Shown here in pieces: positions 1 through 5,843 of a DNA stretch of 6,523 bases. A model generated the notes under the pieces. The model was not told where the DNA came from and did not search any database. It saw only the letters and a program-made list of their open reading frames with translations. This DNA comes from Nitrospiraceae bacterium. Lineage in GTDB: Bacteria; Nitrospirota; Nitrospiria; Nitrospirales; UBA8639. The translations under genes and the position numbers were made by a program. The DNA lies in assembly GCA_003523945.1 (NCBI GenBank), contig DOFS01000479.1, positions 1 through 6,523 of the forward strand, in the 5' to 3' direction. Position 1 is the first letter of the stretch. Every line of letters starts with the position of its first letter.

Positions 1-209
1 TCTAATTCCCAGGCATGCTCCTGGTTAGTTTTGCTGAACCAACTCAGCGTCACAATCGCCACAATCACAACCAGGACCAGAAAAATCCCTCCCCACACCA
101 GCGCCCGATTCTCTTCGACAAAAAAGAGAAACCGCTCTTTGCTAGACAAAAACTGAGTTTGCTCCGCCATAGGAGGCTTATTGGCAGGGTCTTTTATTTT
201 ATATCCCAT
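1..209 (-). CDS. N-terminal part of a single-pass membrane protein, possibly YfgM-like (TPR_21 type); runs off the left edge
   Basis: Only the first 69 codons are visible. Reading leftward, a hydrophilic N-terminus carrying the stretch SSKERFLFFVEENRALVWGG is followed by one strongly hydrophobic segment (about residues 38-57, GGIFLVLVVIVAIVTLSW) and then a polar region. This is the layout of a type II membrane protein with a short cytoplasmic tail and a periplasmic domain. The charged tail ending in an 'ENR' motif before the helix resembles YfgM/TPR_21 proteins, which assist periplasmic folding at the Sec translocon, but the TPR part is outside the window, so this is inference. Start choice: the ATG at 207-209 has a purine-rich AGGAGAGGG tract upstream. 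The in-frame internal ATG at 168-170 is preceded by CCTCCT and has no Shine-Dalgarno, so I prefer 209, with 170 as the alternative. The gene is divergent from everything else here. Confidence 0.6.
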   Translation of the reverse strand, partial: MGYKIKDPANKPPMAEQTQFLSSKERFLFFVEENRALVWGGIFLVLVVIVAIVTLSWFSKTNQEHAWEL

Positions 210-251
210 ATATAATTCTTCCCTCTCCTGACTAGGATAATCACATAATTT

Positions 252-265
252 TTTAATGCATTAAA
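252..265. promoter_or_regulatory. 14-bp perfect palindrome in the divergent intergenic region (possible operator)
   Basis: TTTAATGCATTAAA reads identically on both strands. It lies 43 bp upstream of the preferred start of the leftward gene and 66 bp before the -35 box of the tRNA promoter. Its position suits an operator or the promoter zone of the leftward gene, where weak -10-like sequences such as GATTAT follow on the minus strand. AT-rich palindromes also arise by chance, and no regulator gene is visible. Confidence 0.3.
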
Positions 266-331
266 GGTGTGCAGCCTTATACCCACGTGTCCTGGTCATG
301 TCAAACAGTATTCCACACTATTCCCTTTAAG

Positions 332-359
332 TTGACAAGGTCTAACTCCCTGTTATAAT
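332..359 (+). promoter_or_regulatory. Consensus sigma-70 promoter for tRNA-Val and probably downstream genes
   Basis: A perfect TTGACA (332-337) and a perfect TATAAT (354-359) are separated by 16 bp. The expected transcription start near 366-368 lies about 20 nt before the mature 5' end of tRNA-Val, a normal tRNA leader length. This is the only near-consensus rightward promoter I find ahead of the tol genes. Confidence 0.88.
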
Positions 360-387
360 GGAAAAATTGTAGCGTTAATTAAGCCTT

Positions 388-463
388 AGGCGGATAGCTC
401 AGCTGGCAGAGCGCTGCCTTTACACGGCAGATGTCGCAGGTTCGATCCCTGTTCCGCCTACCA
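388..463 (+). tRNA. tRNA-Val (anticodon TAC)
   Basis: A complete cloverleaf can be folded by hand. The 7-bp acceptor stem pairs AGGCGGA with TCCGCCT, the D arm is GCTC/GAGC, and the anticodon stem is CTGCC/GGCAG around the loop TTTACAC. The anticodon TAC reads GUA valine codons. The T arm is GCAGG/CCTGT with the loop TTCGATC and one G-T pair. The discriminator is A73 and the 3' CCA is encoded (461-463). The gene is 76 nt long with no mismatch in any stem. It sits just downstream of the consensus promoter and 115 nt before tRNA-Asp. Confidence 0.97.
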
Positions 464-546
464 AATAATATCTTGGCAAACAGTCTGCTTGATCTGATAT
501 ATTACGAAACTCTTCAGCGACTCGATTTCCTCATTGAATGAATGCG

Positions 547-561
547 TGGGCAATTTGCCCA
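547..561. repeat. 15-nt inverted repeat between the two tRNA genes
   Basis: TGGGCAA and TTGCCCA flank a single T, which would fold as a 5-bp stem (TGGGC/GCCCA) with a 5-nt loop. It ends 17 nt before the mature 5' end of tRNA-Asp and is followed by a run of eight A residues (567-574). There is no T-run after it on the plus strand and no A-run before it, so it does not look like an intrinsic terminator in either direction. A role in leader processing of the tRNA transcript is possible but unproven. Confidence 0.35.
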
Positions 562-578
562 AGATCAAAAAAAATTTC

Positions 579-657
579 GGGGCCGTCGTTCAGCTAGGTT
601 TAGGACGCCAGATTGTCAATCTGGAGGTCGCGGGTTCAAATCCCGTCGGCCCCGCCA
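579..657 (+). tRNA. tRNA-Asp (anticodon GTC)
   Basis: A complete cloverleaf is present. The acceptor stem pairs GGGGCCG with CGGCCCC, the D stem is GTTC/GGAC with an 11-nt loop, and the anticodon stem is CCAGA/TCTGG around the loop TTGTCAA. The anticodon GTC reads aspartate codons. The T arm is GCGGG/CCCGT with the loop TTCAAAT. The discriminator is G73, the usual identity base for tRNA-Asp, and the CCA end is encoded (655-657). The gene is 79 nt, slightly longer than usual because of the large D loop. A weak promoter-like pair (TTGGCA at 473-478, TATATT at 498-503, 19-bp spacing) lies upstream, but co-transcription with tRNA-Val is simpler. Confidence 0.97.
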
Positions 658-719
658 TCCCTCATCTCCCAGTGGATTATTTCAGCATCCATCTCCCCCG
701 TTTAGCTTCGGACTAGCTT

Positions 720-728
720 AAAGGAGGT
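720..728 (+). promoter_or_regulatory. Strong ribosome binding site for tolQ with long spacing
   Basis: AAAGGAGGT is an almost perfect anti-SD complement, but 13 nt separate it from the ATG at 742, longer than the usual 5-10 nt. No ATG, GTG or TTG lies between them, so the ATG at 742 remains the best start for tolQ. Confidence 0.75.
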
Positions 729-741
729 CAAACCGCACCCT

Positions 742-1464
742 ATGTCCTTCGCAGCCAATCCTTCTGAATTTTTTGCGTCTCTGGGCCTGCTTTCCATTGT
801 CATACTTTTTGTCCTGTCAATTTTTTCCGTGATTTCATGGGGAATCATCGTGAACAAATTCAGACGTTTTGGTCGCATTCGGCAAGAAGAATCACAATTT
901 CTCCAATTGTACGAACAAAATCCTATTGACCAACAAAGCTTAAGAAGACAGGCTCAAACATTAGCCTATAGCCCAAGCTCAGCGGTTTATTTGGGCATTA
1001 CCGACCGCTTGCCCGAATCCTCCGATCTCTTCACCTCATCAGGACCTCCCCTGGAGGCAAAACCCATAGAGCATTCCCCCAATCGACAGTATCTGGAAAA
1101 GGTCGCTCAATACATTATCCAGAACCAAATTAGCCAACAGGAATCCTATTTGCCCTTTTTGGCGACCACTGGGAATTTGAGTCCGTTTATCGGTCTCCTG
1201 GGGACAGTCTTGGGCATTATCAATGCTTTTCGTGAAATTGGCGTTCAAGGTTCCGCAAGTATTGCCGCAGTTGCTCCTGGAGTCTCTGAAGCGCTCGTGG
1301 CCACAGCTGCGGGGCTATTTGCTGCAATTCCTGCTGTGATGGCCTACAACTATTTTCTTTCTAGAATTCGGAAAATGTCCTTCAGGGTTGAAGCATTTAC
1401 CATTGAATTTCTCAATACGATAGAAGAATCTGAAAAAGCCTTTGAAGTGGAAGTGACCCGATGA
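742..1464 (+). CDS. tolQ: TolQ, proton-channel subunit of the Tol-Pal motor (MotA/TolQ/ExbB family)
   Basis: This is a 240-residue inner-membrane protein, close to the E. coli TolQ length of about 230. TM1 covers about residues 12-37, a large cytoplasmic loop runs from 38 to 136, TM2 covers about 137-160, and TM3 about 181-204. The family signatures are clear: GLLGTVLGI in TM2 (T155) and the APG...[21 protein letters not shown] stretch (residues 178-203) in TM3 (T188). These threonines correspond to the pore-lining pair of TolQ/ExbB. TolQ oligomers surround TolR and use the proton-motive force to drive TolA. The stop codon overlaps the tolR start in ATGA (1461-1464), which implies translational coupling. 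TolQ rather than ExbB is chosen because tolB and pal follow. Upstream are the two tRNA genes rather than ybgC, which precedes tolQ in enterobacteria. Confidence 0.95.
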   Translation: MSFAANPSEFFASLGLLSIVILFVLSIFSVISWGIIVNKFRRFGRIRQEESQFLQLYEQNPIDQQSLRRQAQTLAYSPSSAVYLGITDRLPESSDLFTSSGPPLEAKPIEHSPNRQYLEKVAQYIIQNQISQQESYLPFLATTGNLSPFIGLLGTVLGIINAFREIGVQGSASIAAVAPGVSEALVATAAGLFAAIPAVMAYNYFLSRIRKMSFRVEAFTIEFLNTIEESEKAFEVEVTR

Positions 1465-1901
1465 CCATTGGATCAAAACCTCGACAATTTCTTTCAGAAA
1501 TCAATGTCATTCCTCTCGTCGATGTCGTCTTGGTTCTCCTGGTTATTTTCATGGTTACCGCCCCAATGCTACATCGGGGGCTGGACATCAATCTTCCCAC
1601 CACGGCAGCCAACAATATCAAAGCTGAAGAACGCTTGATTGTGACGATTCAACGGGATCACACCTTATCCCTCGGTAACGACACCATTAGCTTGGTGAAT
1701 CTACGAGCCAAGCTTCAAGAAGCCAAAGCCTCAAATCCATTGATTTCCGTGTACCTGCGGGCGGATCAAACGGTTCCCTATGGAACCGTTGTCCAGGTCA
1801 TGGATGAAGTGAAAGGGGCAAAAATCGAACGTCTCGGAATGATTACCGGCCCAAAGATTGAAACGATAATCGAGGACGAGACCATCGGGGTTTCCCGCTA
1901 A
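1461..1901 (+). CDS. tolR: TolR, proton-translocating partner of TolQ (ExbD/TolR family)
   Basis: This is a 146-residue protein, against 142 in E. coli. A short cytoplasmic tail leads into the family signature [20 protein letters not shown] within the single TM helix (about residues 14-36). D21 in this motif matches the essential protonatable aspartate (D23 in E. coli TolR). The remaining 110 residues are a periplasmic domain that includes the conserved [16 protein letters not shown] stretch (about residues 105-120). In TolR this domain is thought to bind peptidoglycan and to lock or unlock the channel. The start overlaps the tolQ stop by 4 nt. An 11-nt gap separates it from the tolA-like gene. 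Confidence 0.95.
   Translation: MTIGSKPRQFLSEINVIPLVDVVLVLLVIFMVTAPMLHRGLDINLPTTAANNIKAEERLIVTIQRDHTLSLGNDTISLVNLRAKLQEAKASNPLISVYLRADQTVPYGTVVQVMDEVKGAKIERLGMITGPKIETIIEDETIGVSR
1769..1790 (+). repeat. Intragenic hairpin in tolR (9-bp stem, 4-nt loop)
   Basis: AACGGTTCC and GGAACCGTT form a perfect 9-bp inverted repeat around the loop CTAT. It lies over the codons for the conserved VPYGTV motif, so part of the symmetry is imposed by the protein. No T-run follows, so it is not an intrinsic terminator. An RNA role, such as pausing or mRNA stability, is speculative. Confidence 0.5.
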
Positions 1902-1912
1902 GGTTTCGACCA

Positions 1913-3397
1913 ATGGGACATGCTGAATCCCCAAGTCTAATCTCCCTTGGGCTCGCTGCTGACGATCCTCAAGAAGGCTCCTCATTCCGTTGGGGACTTG
2001 CCACCTCAGGTCTTCTCCATGCCCTCGTCATAATCCTGGCCGTATTCCTGCGGTTTCAATCCACAGTTGAGGAACCTTTCCGCGCCATCGACGTAACGCT
2101 TATTTCTTTACCGGAAGCGAAGACCCCAGCTACAAATCAACAAAAATCTCCCCCCCCAGCGCCCACTCCACAAAAACCTCAGCCAATAAAAGCAAAACCA
2201 ATAAAAACCAAGCCAATGGAAGATACGCTCCCTCCCTTATCTGTCCCGACAACGTCCGAACGATTATCGGATTTTCTGGAAGGTGCCGTAGGGTCCATTA
2301 TGGTCCCTAACAAACAAGAAATGGCTTCTCCACCATCACCTCCCCAAATAAACGAACAGCCTCTCTTGAGAGACCAGCCACCGTTAATTGAAAACCTTCG
2401 AATGCCCCCTACTGCACCAAAATTCTCACGCCCGGAACGCTTACAATCCTCCCAACCCTTACCCATTCCCAAAACTTTTTCAGCGCCGACTCCCAAAAAC
2501 CCCACGCCACCAACAACTGTTTCTCCTGAGCCTCTAGAACCGGCATCACGGCCTCAACCGGCTAAAATTGAACCAGCTGTCAAGCCAGCTCCGGTGCCAC
2601 CTGAATTGAGTCCGGTGACCCCGTTTAAAAGTTCCCAAAAAGAGAGTAAAGTCAAGGACGCTTCACCTTCAAGAAATCTAGAAGAATCTCTCAAACGGAC
2701 AATACCAACAGTACCAACACCTGCCCCAATCTCAAAAATCCAAAGACAGCCCAAGACCTCAACCCCACAACAGAAAAAATCTTTCGTTCCTGAGGTTTCC
2801 GCTCCTCAACTAGCCGAAATCTCTCCACCCCCCTCACTGGAAAAACCTCCCCAACGTGAGAAAATGTCAGACATGATGAAGCAATTATTGGAAGAAGCTA
2901 CAGTCCCAAACTTGAATTCCTCTCCCGCCCCACCACTCCCTCAACAACCGGCACCCTCATCTTCCATATCGACCAGACCGGTGCAGTCGGAAATTGATCA
3001 TCGAATTGCAAAGCTATCCATTCCCAACGTCACACCGGTGGAATCGATAAAAGAACGCTTCCAGCGGCTTGAGGTCCAGCCCACCTCAAACGCAGGTCAA
3101 TCCTCCTCTCAGGCTTCTCCCGGCAAAAACCAATATCTGGCCATGGTGGAGGAGAAAATCGACCATGAGTGGAGGGCCCTCCCACTGGTAACAAACCCTC
3201 CAGTCGTGGTGCTCAAATTTCGCATTTCCCGATTTGGAGAAATATCTAATATTCACATCGATGAAAGTTCAGGAAATGGGAACTACGATTCCGCAGCACT
3301 ACGAGCGGTCTCTGCGGTGAATCCATTACCCCCTTTTCCACCCGATATTTCGGATTCATTCTTCGAAGTAAGGTTTCGATTCATCAAAAAAGATTAG
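1913..3397 (+). CDS. tolA: TolA-position energy transducer with a TonB-like proline-rich spacer and a TonB/TolA C-terminal domain
   Basis: The protein has 494 residues. A 27-residue cytoplasmic tail precedes one TM helix (about 28-48) containing S32-x3-H36, the SxxxH motif that TonB and TolA use to engage their motor. From about residue 68 to 395 the chain is very rich in Pro, Ser, Lys and Gln, with a 5-residue basic repeat at 91-100. Two less proline-rich, possibly helical islands occur, near 316-335 (DMMKQLLEEA core) and 359-389. The C-terminal domain (about 407-494) begins QYLAMVEEKIDHEW and has the TonB_C/TolA_C pattern of an early helix, strands, then YDSAALRAV. Position between tolR and tolB indicates the TolA role: linking the TolQR motor to TolB-Pal at the outer membrane. 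E. coli TolA instead has a long Ala/Lys/Glu-rich helix as its spacer, so the spacer here is TonB-like. An AAGG sits 8-9 nt before the ATG. It could be labelled 'energy transducer TonB' in automated annotation. Confidence 0.85.
   Translation: MGHAESPSLISLGLAADDPQEGSSFRWGLATSGLLHALVIILAVFLRFQSTVEEPFRAIDVTLISLPEAKTPATNQQKSPPPAPTPQKPQPIKAKPIKTKPMEDTLPPLSVPTTSERLSDFLEGAVGSIMVPNKQEMASPPSPPQINEQPLLRDQPPLIENLRMPPTAPKFSRPERLQSSQPLPIPKTFSAPTPKNPTPPTTVSPEPLEPASRPQPAKIEPAVKPAPVPPELSPVTPFKSSQKESKVKDASPSRNLEESLKRTIPTVPTPAPISKIQRQPKTSTPQQKKSFVPEVSAPQLAEISPPPSLEKPPQREKMSDMMKQLLEEATVPNLNSSPAPPLPQQPAPSSSISTRPVQSEIDHRIAKLSIPNVTPVESIKERFQRLEVQPTSNAGQSSSQASPGKNQYLAMVEEKIDHEWRALPLVTNPPVVVLKFRISRFGEISNIHIDESSGNGNYDSAALRAVSAVNPLPPFPPDISDSFFEVRFRFIKKD
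2183..2217 (+). repeat. 15-bp tandem repeat in tolA (two full units plus the start of a third)
   Basis: Units start with CCAATAAAA at 2183 and 2198, and a partial third unit (CCAAT) starts at 2213. They encode PIKAK, PIKTK and then PM. The in-frame period of five codons builds a Pro/Lys segment reminiscent of the Lys-Pro repeats in TonB. It lies just inside the periplasmic spacer, about 42 residues after the TM helix. Confidence 0.6.
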
Positions 3398-3415
3398 AAG
3401 GACACCGGTTTTATT

Positions 3416-4774
3416 ATGAAGAAAGCACTCAAGCCTCTGTATGGCATCCTGGTTTTTATCGCATTTTCTGTGGTTTACGTATTTCCGGGTTCTATTTTTG
3501 GAGAGGAAGCGGATCTCAAAGCCACACGTTCAGAGTTCCAAAAAATTCCGATCTGGGTGATGGAGTTCCCTCCCGTACAACGTGATACGGGTCTTTCAGA
3601 CCAAATCGAGTCTAAGGTCGAATCAGTCCTTAAAGCGGACCTCAAACGCTCACAGATATTTTCGGTTGCTGAATTACCTTCGGCCAAAGGCGATTTTTCT
3701 GACAATAAGTGCATGAGTCTTTCTTCAAATTTGGCACCGCATTACCAAAAGGTGACGGTTTCAACTTGGGGAAGAATAGGAGTTGGGGGAACATCGACCG
3801 GAGTCCATGGGCTGATCCTTGATGCCTGCGCATTTGACCCCGGACAACAGGATGTGTTGACCGGAAAACGGTACTTCTCTCTCAAAACGACAGAAACCCT
3901 CACACGCTTAATGGCCCATCGGTGGGCAGACGAACTGGTCTATCGGTATACCGGCGAGCAGGGCATTGCCAGAACGAAAATTGCATTTGTGGGTCAAAAG
4001 GACAATGGGCGAGAGCTCTTTGTCATGGATTACGATGGGTATGATCCACAACAGGTCACCGCTGACGGATATTTAAACCTCATGCCCACCTGGGCCCCGG
4101 ACCGAAAATCGCTTATTTACACTGCGTATCGTGATCGCAAACAGCAGATCATGAAAAGAGAGTTGGCTACCGGTCGCGAGGAAGTTTTGGTCTCGCCAGC
4201 CAGCCTAAACATTACGGCCACCTTCGCACCTGATGGAAAATCTATCACCTATTCCGCCGCCCAAGATGGCAACTCGGATATTTATCAGATACAATTGGAC
4301 AGTGGAAGTGTGAAGCAGTTAACCTCCCATAATAGTGCAGATTTGTCTCCGTCATGGTCTCCTGACGGGCGGCAATTGGCCTTCACGTCTGATCGCGGAG
4401 GTCGCCCCCAAATTTACATTATGGATGCTGATGGCTTGAACCCCCGTCGACTGACCTATGATGGAGACTACAACGCCGCACCAGCCTGGTCTCCCAAGGG
4501 GGATTGGATTGTATATGTATGCCGGGTGCCAAGCGAAGGATTTAAATTATGCCGCATCAGTCCGAATGGTGAAAAACGAAAACAGATTACCAGCGGACAA
4601 AGCATTGACGATTCGCCATCCTGGGCTCCAAATGGGCGGCATATTGTTTTCAGTTCGATTCGAAGAGGAGAGAGTCAATTATACATCATCACTAGCGAGG
4701 GAGCAGGATTGGAGAAAATTTCCTTGGCAGGCGAACATCTCAGCTCTCCCTCCTGGTCGCCATTTCAACCATAA
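3416..4774 (+). CDS. tolB: TolB, periplasmic beta-propeller of the Tol-Pal system
   Basis: The protein has 452 residues, close to the E. coli TolB length of 430. A Sec signal peptide is evident: basic MKK start, hydrophobic core to about residue 24, probable cleavage near G29. The N-terminal TolB domain (about 40-185) starts with IPIWVMEFPPV. Six PD40/WD40-like blade motifs of the form P-x-W-[SA]-P-[DN]-G follow, near residues 224, 268, 312, 356, 401 and 445, matching a six-bladed propeller. TolB binds Pal in the periplasm and exchanges with TolA, so it controls Pal mobility during division. Two cysteine pairs, C99/C137 and C369/C378, could form disulfides after export. AAGGA (3398-3402) directly follows the tolA stop, 13 nt from the ATG. 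The gap to tolA is 18 nt, consistent with one transcript. Confidence 0.95.
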   Translation: MKKALKPLYGILVFIAFSVVYVFPGSIFGEEADLKATRSEFQKIPIWVMEFPPVQRDTGLSDQIESKVESVLKADLKRSQIFSVAELPSAKGDFSDNKCMSLSSNLAPHYQKVTVSTWGRIGVGGTSTGVHGLILDACAFDPGQQDVLTGKRYFSLKTTETLTRLMAHRWADELVYRYTGEQGIARTKIAFVGQKDNGRELFVMDYDGYDPQQVTADGYLNLMPTWAPDRKSLIYTAYRDRKQQIMKRELATGREEVLVSPASLNITATFAPDGKSITYSAAQDGNSDIYQIQLDSGSVKQLTSHNSADLSPSWSPDGRQLAFTSDRGGRPQIYIMDADGLNPRRLTYDGDYNAAPAWSPKGDWIVYVCRVPSEGFKLCRISPNGEKRKQITSGQSIDDSPSWAPNGRHIVFSSIRRGESQLYIITSEGAGLEKISLAGEHLSSPSWSPFQP

Positions 4775-4805
4775 CTAACGAGACAACAACCGTGATAGTT
4801 CAAAA

Positions 4806-4811
4806 AAGGAG
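4806..4811 (+). promoter_or_regulatory. Ribosome binding site that fixes the pal start at 4819
   Basis: AAGGAG lies 7 nt before the ATG at 4819, an ideal spacing. An in-frame GTG at 4792 would add nine residues (MIVQKRSRS) ahead of the lipoprotein signal peptide and has no convincing SD, so the shorter start is preferred. Confidence 0.8.
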
Positions 4812-4818
4812 TCGTTCC

Positions 4819-5796
4819 ATGCGCCCAGCCGTTCATGTGATTTCACTACTTGGCATTCTTAGTCTTTCACTCGTCAGTATGTCGGGATGCGGGGAAAAAC
4901 GAATTCATGTTTCCACAGCTTCCGGTGCTCCTGGACAAGAGGCTGGTTCTTCAATATCCGATACCGATTCAAAGGGGTTAACAAATAGCTCGGTGGACGA
5001 ATCTTCACTGAAGGGGCAAAGCGGCTCATCCACCGAGGAGGGTCCGGCGGATACGGGTCAGCCCGTCGCTCCCGTTGCCCCCCCGAATTTTGCTTACGAT
5101 CCCAATCATATGGATGAATCATTCAAACAATACCTCCAGGGCGGCATGCCTTCTGACAAAGACTTTGAATCTGACAGCAACAAGGCCGCTTCGTTACCAT
5201 CGCTTAACGATGGAAATGACCTCTCCCCACAAGGAAATGACATCTCAACCCAATCCAGCTCTTCAACCCTGAACGGTTCACCTCAAGAACCCACTGAGAC
5301 GTCTCCGTCTACCTCCCAGGCCGACTTTCAAGATGATCTCCAGAACATTCCTGGGGATACGGAACCAATTCCAGAAACATTCCAAGTAGCGAAAGCCGAA
5401 CCATCCGAAATCATTCGAGAACAATTGGATAAAATTCAAGAGGAGGAATTGGCCACGGTATTCGCTGGATTGGAAGATGTATTTTTTCAATTTGATAGTT
5501 GGTCTCTCACGGCAGAAGCCAAGGAGTCCCTTGAACGAGATATGGAGCAGCTTAACACCGACCCTTCCTCACTTTTAATTATTGAAGGACATGCCGACCA
5601 GCGGGGAACGCAGGCCTACAACATGGTCCTTGGAAAAAAACGAGCCATGGCTGTTCGGGATTTCCTCACGCAGTTAGGTGTTGATCCTTCACGTTTGACC
5701 GTCATTTCTTATGGGAAAGACAAGCCCTTTTGCCAGGACGTCACAGAAGTGTGCTACCAATTAAACCGACGCGGGCATTTGCTTGTTCAAAACTAA
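4819..5796 (+). CDS. pal: Pal, peptidoglycan-associated outer-membrane lipoprotein with an extended linker
   Basis: The protein has 325 residues from the ATG chosen on its SD. The signal peptide ends in the lipobox-like SMSGC, giving lipidated C24. Met at -3 is a mild departure from the usual Leu. Residues 25-217 are a hydrophilic, Ser/Asp/Pro/Gln-rich linker with a 7-residue tandem repeat at 132-145. The OmpA-like domain (218-325) shows FQFDSWSL, EGHADQRGTQAYN with D260, and NRR (316-318). The Asp and Arg correspond to the diaminopimelate-binding residues of Pal/OmpA domains. C305 and C312 flank the loop just before NRR and may form a disulfide. Pal tethers the outer membrane to peptidoglycan and is the target of TolB. 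E. coli Pal is 173 residues, so the linker here is greatly expanded. It begins 44 nt after tolB with no terminator between. Confidence 0.93.
   Translation: MRPAVHVISLLGILSLSLVSMSGCGEKRIHVSTASGAPGQEAGSSISDTDSKGLTNSSVDESSLKGQSGSSTEEGPADTGQPVAPVAPPNFAYDPNHMDESFKQYLQGGMPSDKDFESDSNKAASLPSLNDGNDLSPQGNDISTQSSSSTLNGSPQEPTETSPSTSQADFQDDLQNIPGDTEPIPETFQVAKAEPSEIIREQLDKIQEEELATVFAGLEDVFFQFDSWSLTAEAKESLERDMEQLNTDPSSLLIIEGHADQRGTQAYNMVLGKKRAMAVRDFLTQLGVDPSRLTVISYGKDKPFCQDVTEVCYQLNRRGHLLVQN
5212..5253 (+). repeat. 21-bp tandem duplication in the pal linker
   Basis: Two adjacent 21-nt units (5212-5232 and 5233-5253) match at 17 of 21 positions and share GGAAATGAC and TCTC. They encode GNDLSPQ and GNDISTQ (residues 132-145). 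The in-frame duplication indicates that the disordered linker can lengthen by slippage. A small inverted repeat (CCATCG/CGATGG, 5197-5213) overlaps its left end. Confidence 0.65.
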
Positions 5797-5826
5797 TAAC
5801 CCCTTTCATCGACCAGCTTAGCCCAT

Positions 5827-5833
5827 GGAGGAG
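5827..5833 (+). promoter_or_regulatory. Ribosome binding site for the last lipoprotein gene
   Basis: GGAGGAG lies 10 nt before the GTG at 5844. The nearby ATG at 5825 is followed by a stop after three codons, so it cannot be the start. This supports the GTG start. Confidence 0.75.
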
Positions 5834-5843
5834 TAATTTCAGA

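Noticed and set aside
15..215. Rightward 66-residue frame at the left edge
   Set aside because: It is antisense to the leftward membrane-protein gene, has low-complexity His/Asn/Gln content and no SD.
211..216. TATAAT on the plus strand near 211 as a -10 box
   Set aside because: No -35 match lies at 15-19 bp. TTGGCA at 181 is 24 bp away. The convincing promoter is at 332-359.
388..657. tRNA genes as integration sites for a mobile element
   Set aside because: No duplicated tRNA 3' end, integrase gene or other mobile-element sign is visible in the window.
534..716. Small rightward frame of 60 residues over tRNA-Asp
   Set aside because: It is a translation through the tRNA gene (contains the typical VAGSNPVGPA read-through of a T arm), has no SD, and ends in intergenic sequence.
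658..741. Intrinsic terminator or promoter between tRNA-Asp and tolQ
   Set aside because: Only a weak bulged pairing (TTTAGC with GCTTAAA) is present, without a T-run, and no -35/-10 pair is recognisable.
2179..2505. Leftward 108-residue frame inside the tolA-like gene
   Set aside because: It is a Gly-rich shadow produced by the proline codons (CCN read as NGG) on the opposite strand.
4458..4778. Rightward 106-residue frame overlapping the 3' end of tolB
   Set aside because: It is an alternative frame of the TolB propeller, whose own frame has clear PD40 motifs through to its stop.
5797..5843. Terminator between pal and the last lipoprotein gene
   Set aside because: No GC-rich hairpin with a T-tract is visible in the 47-nt gap, so the genes are probably co-transcribed.
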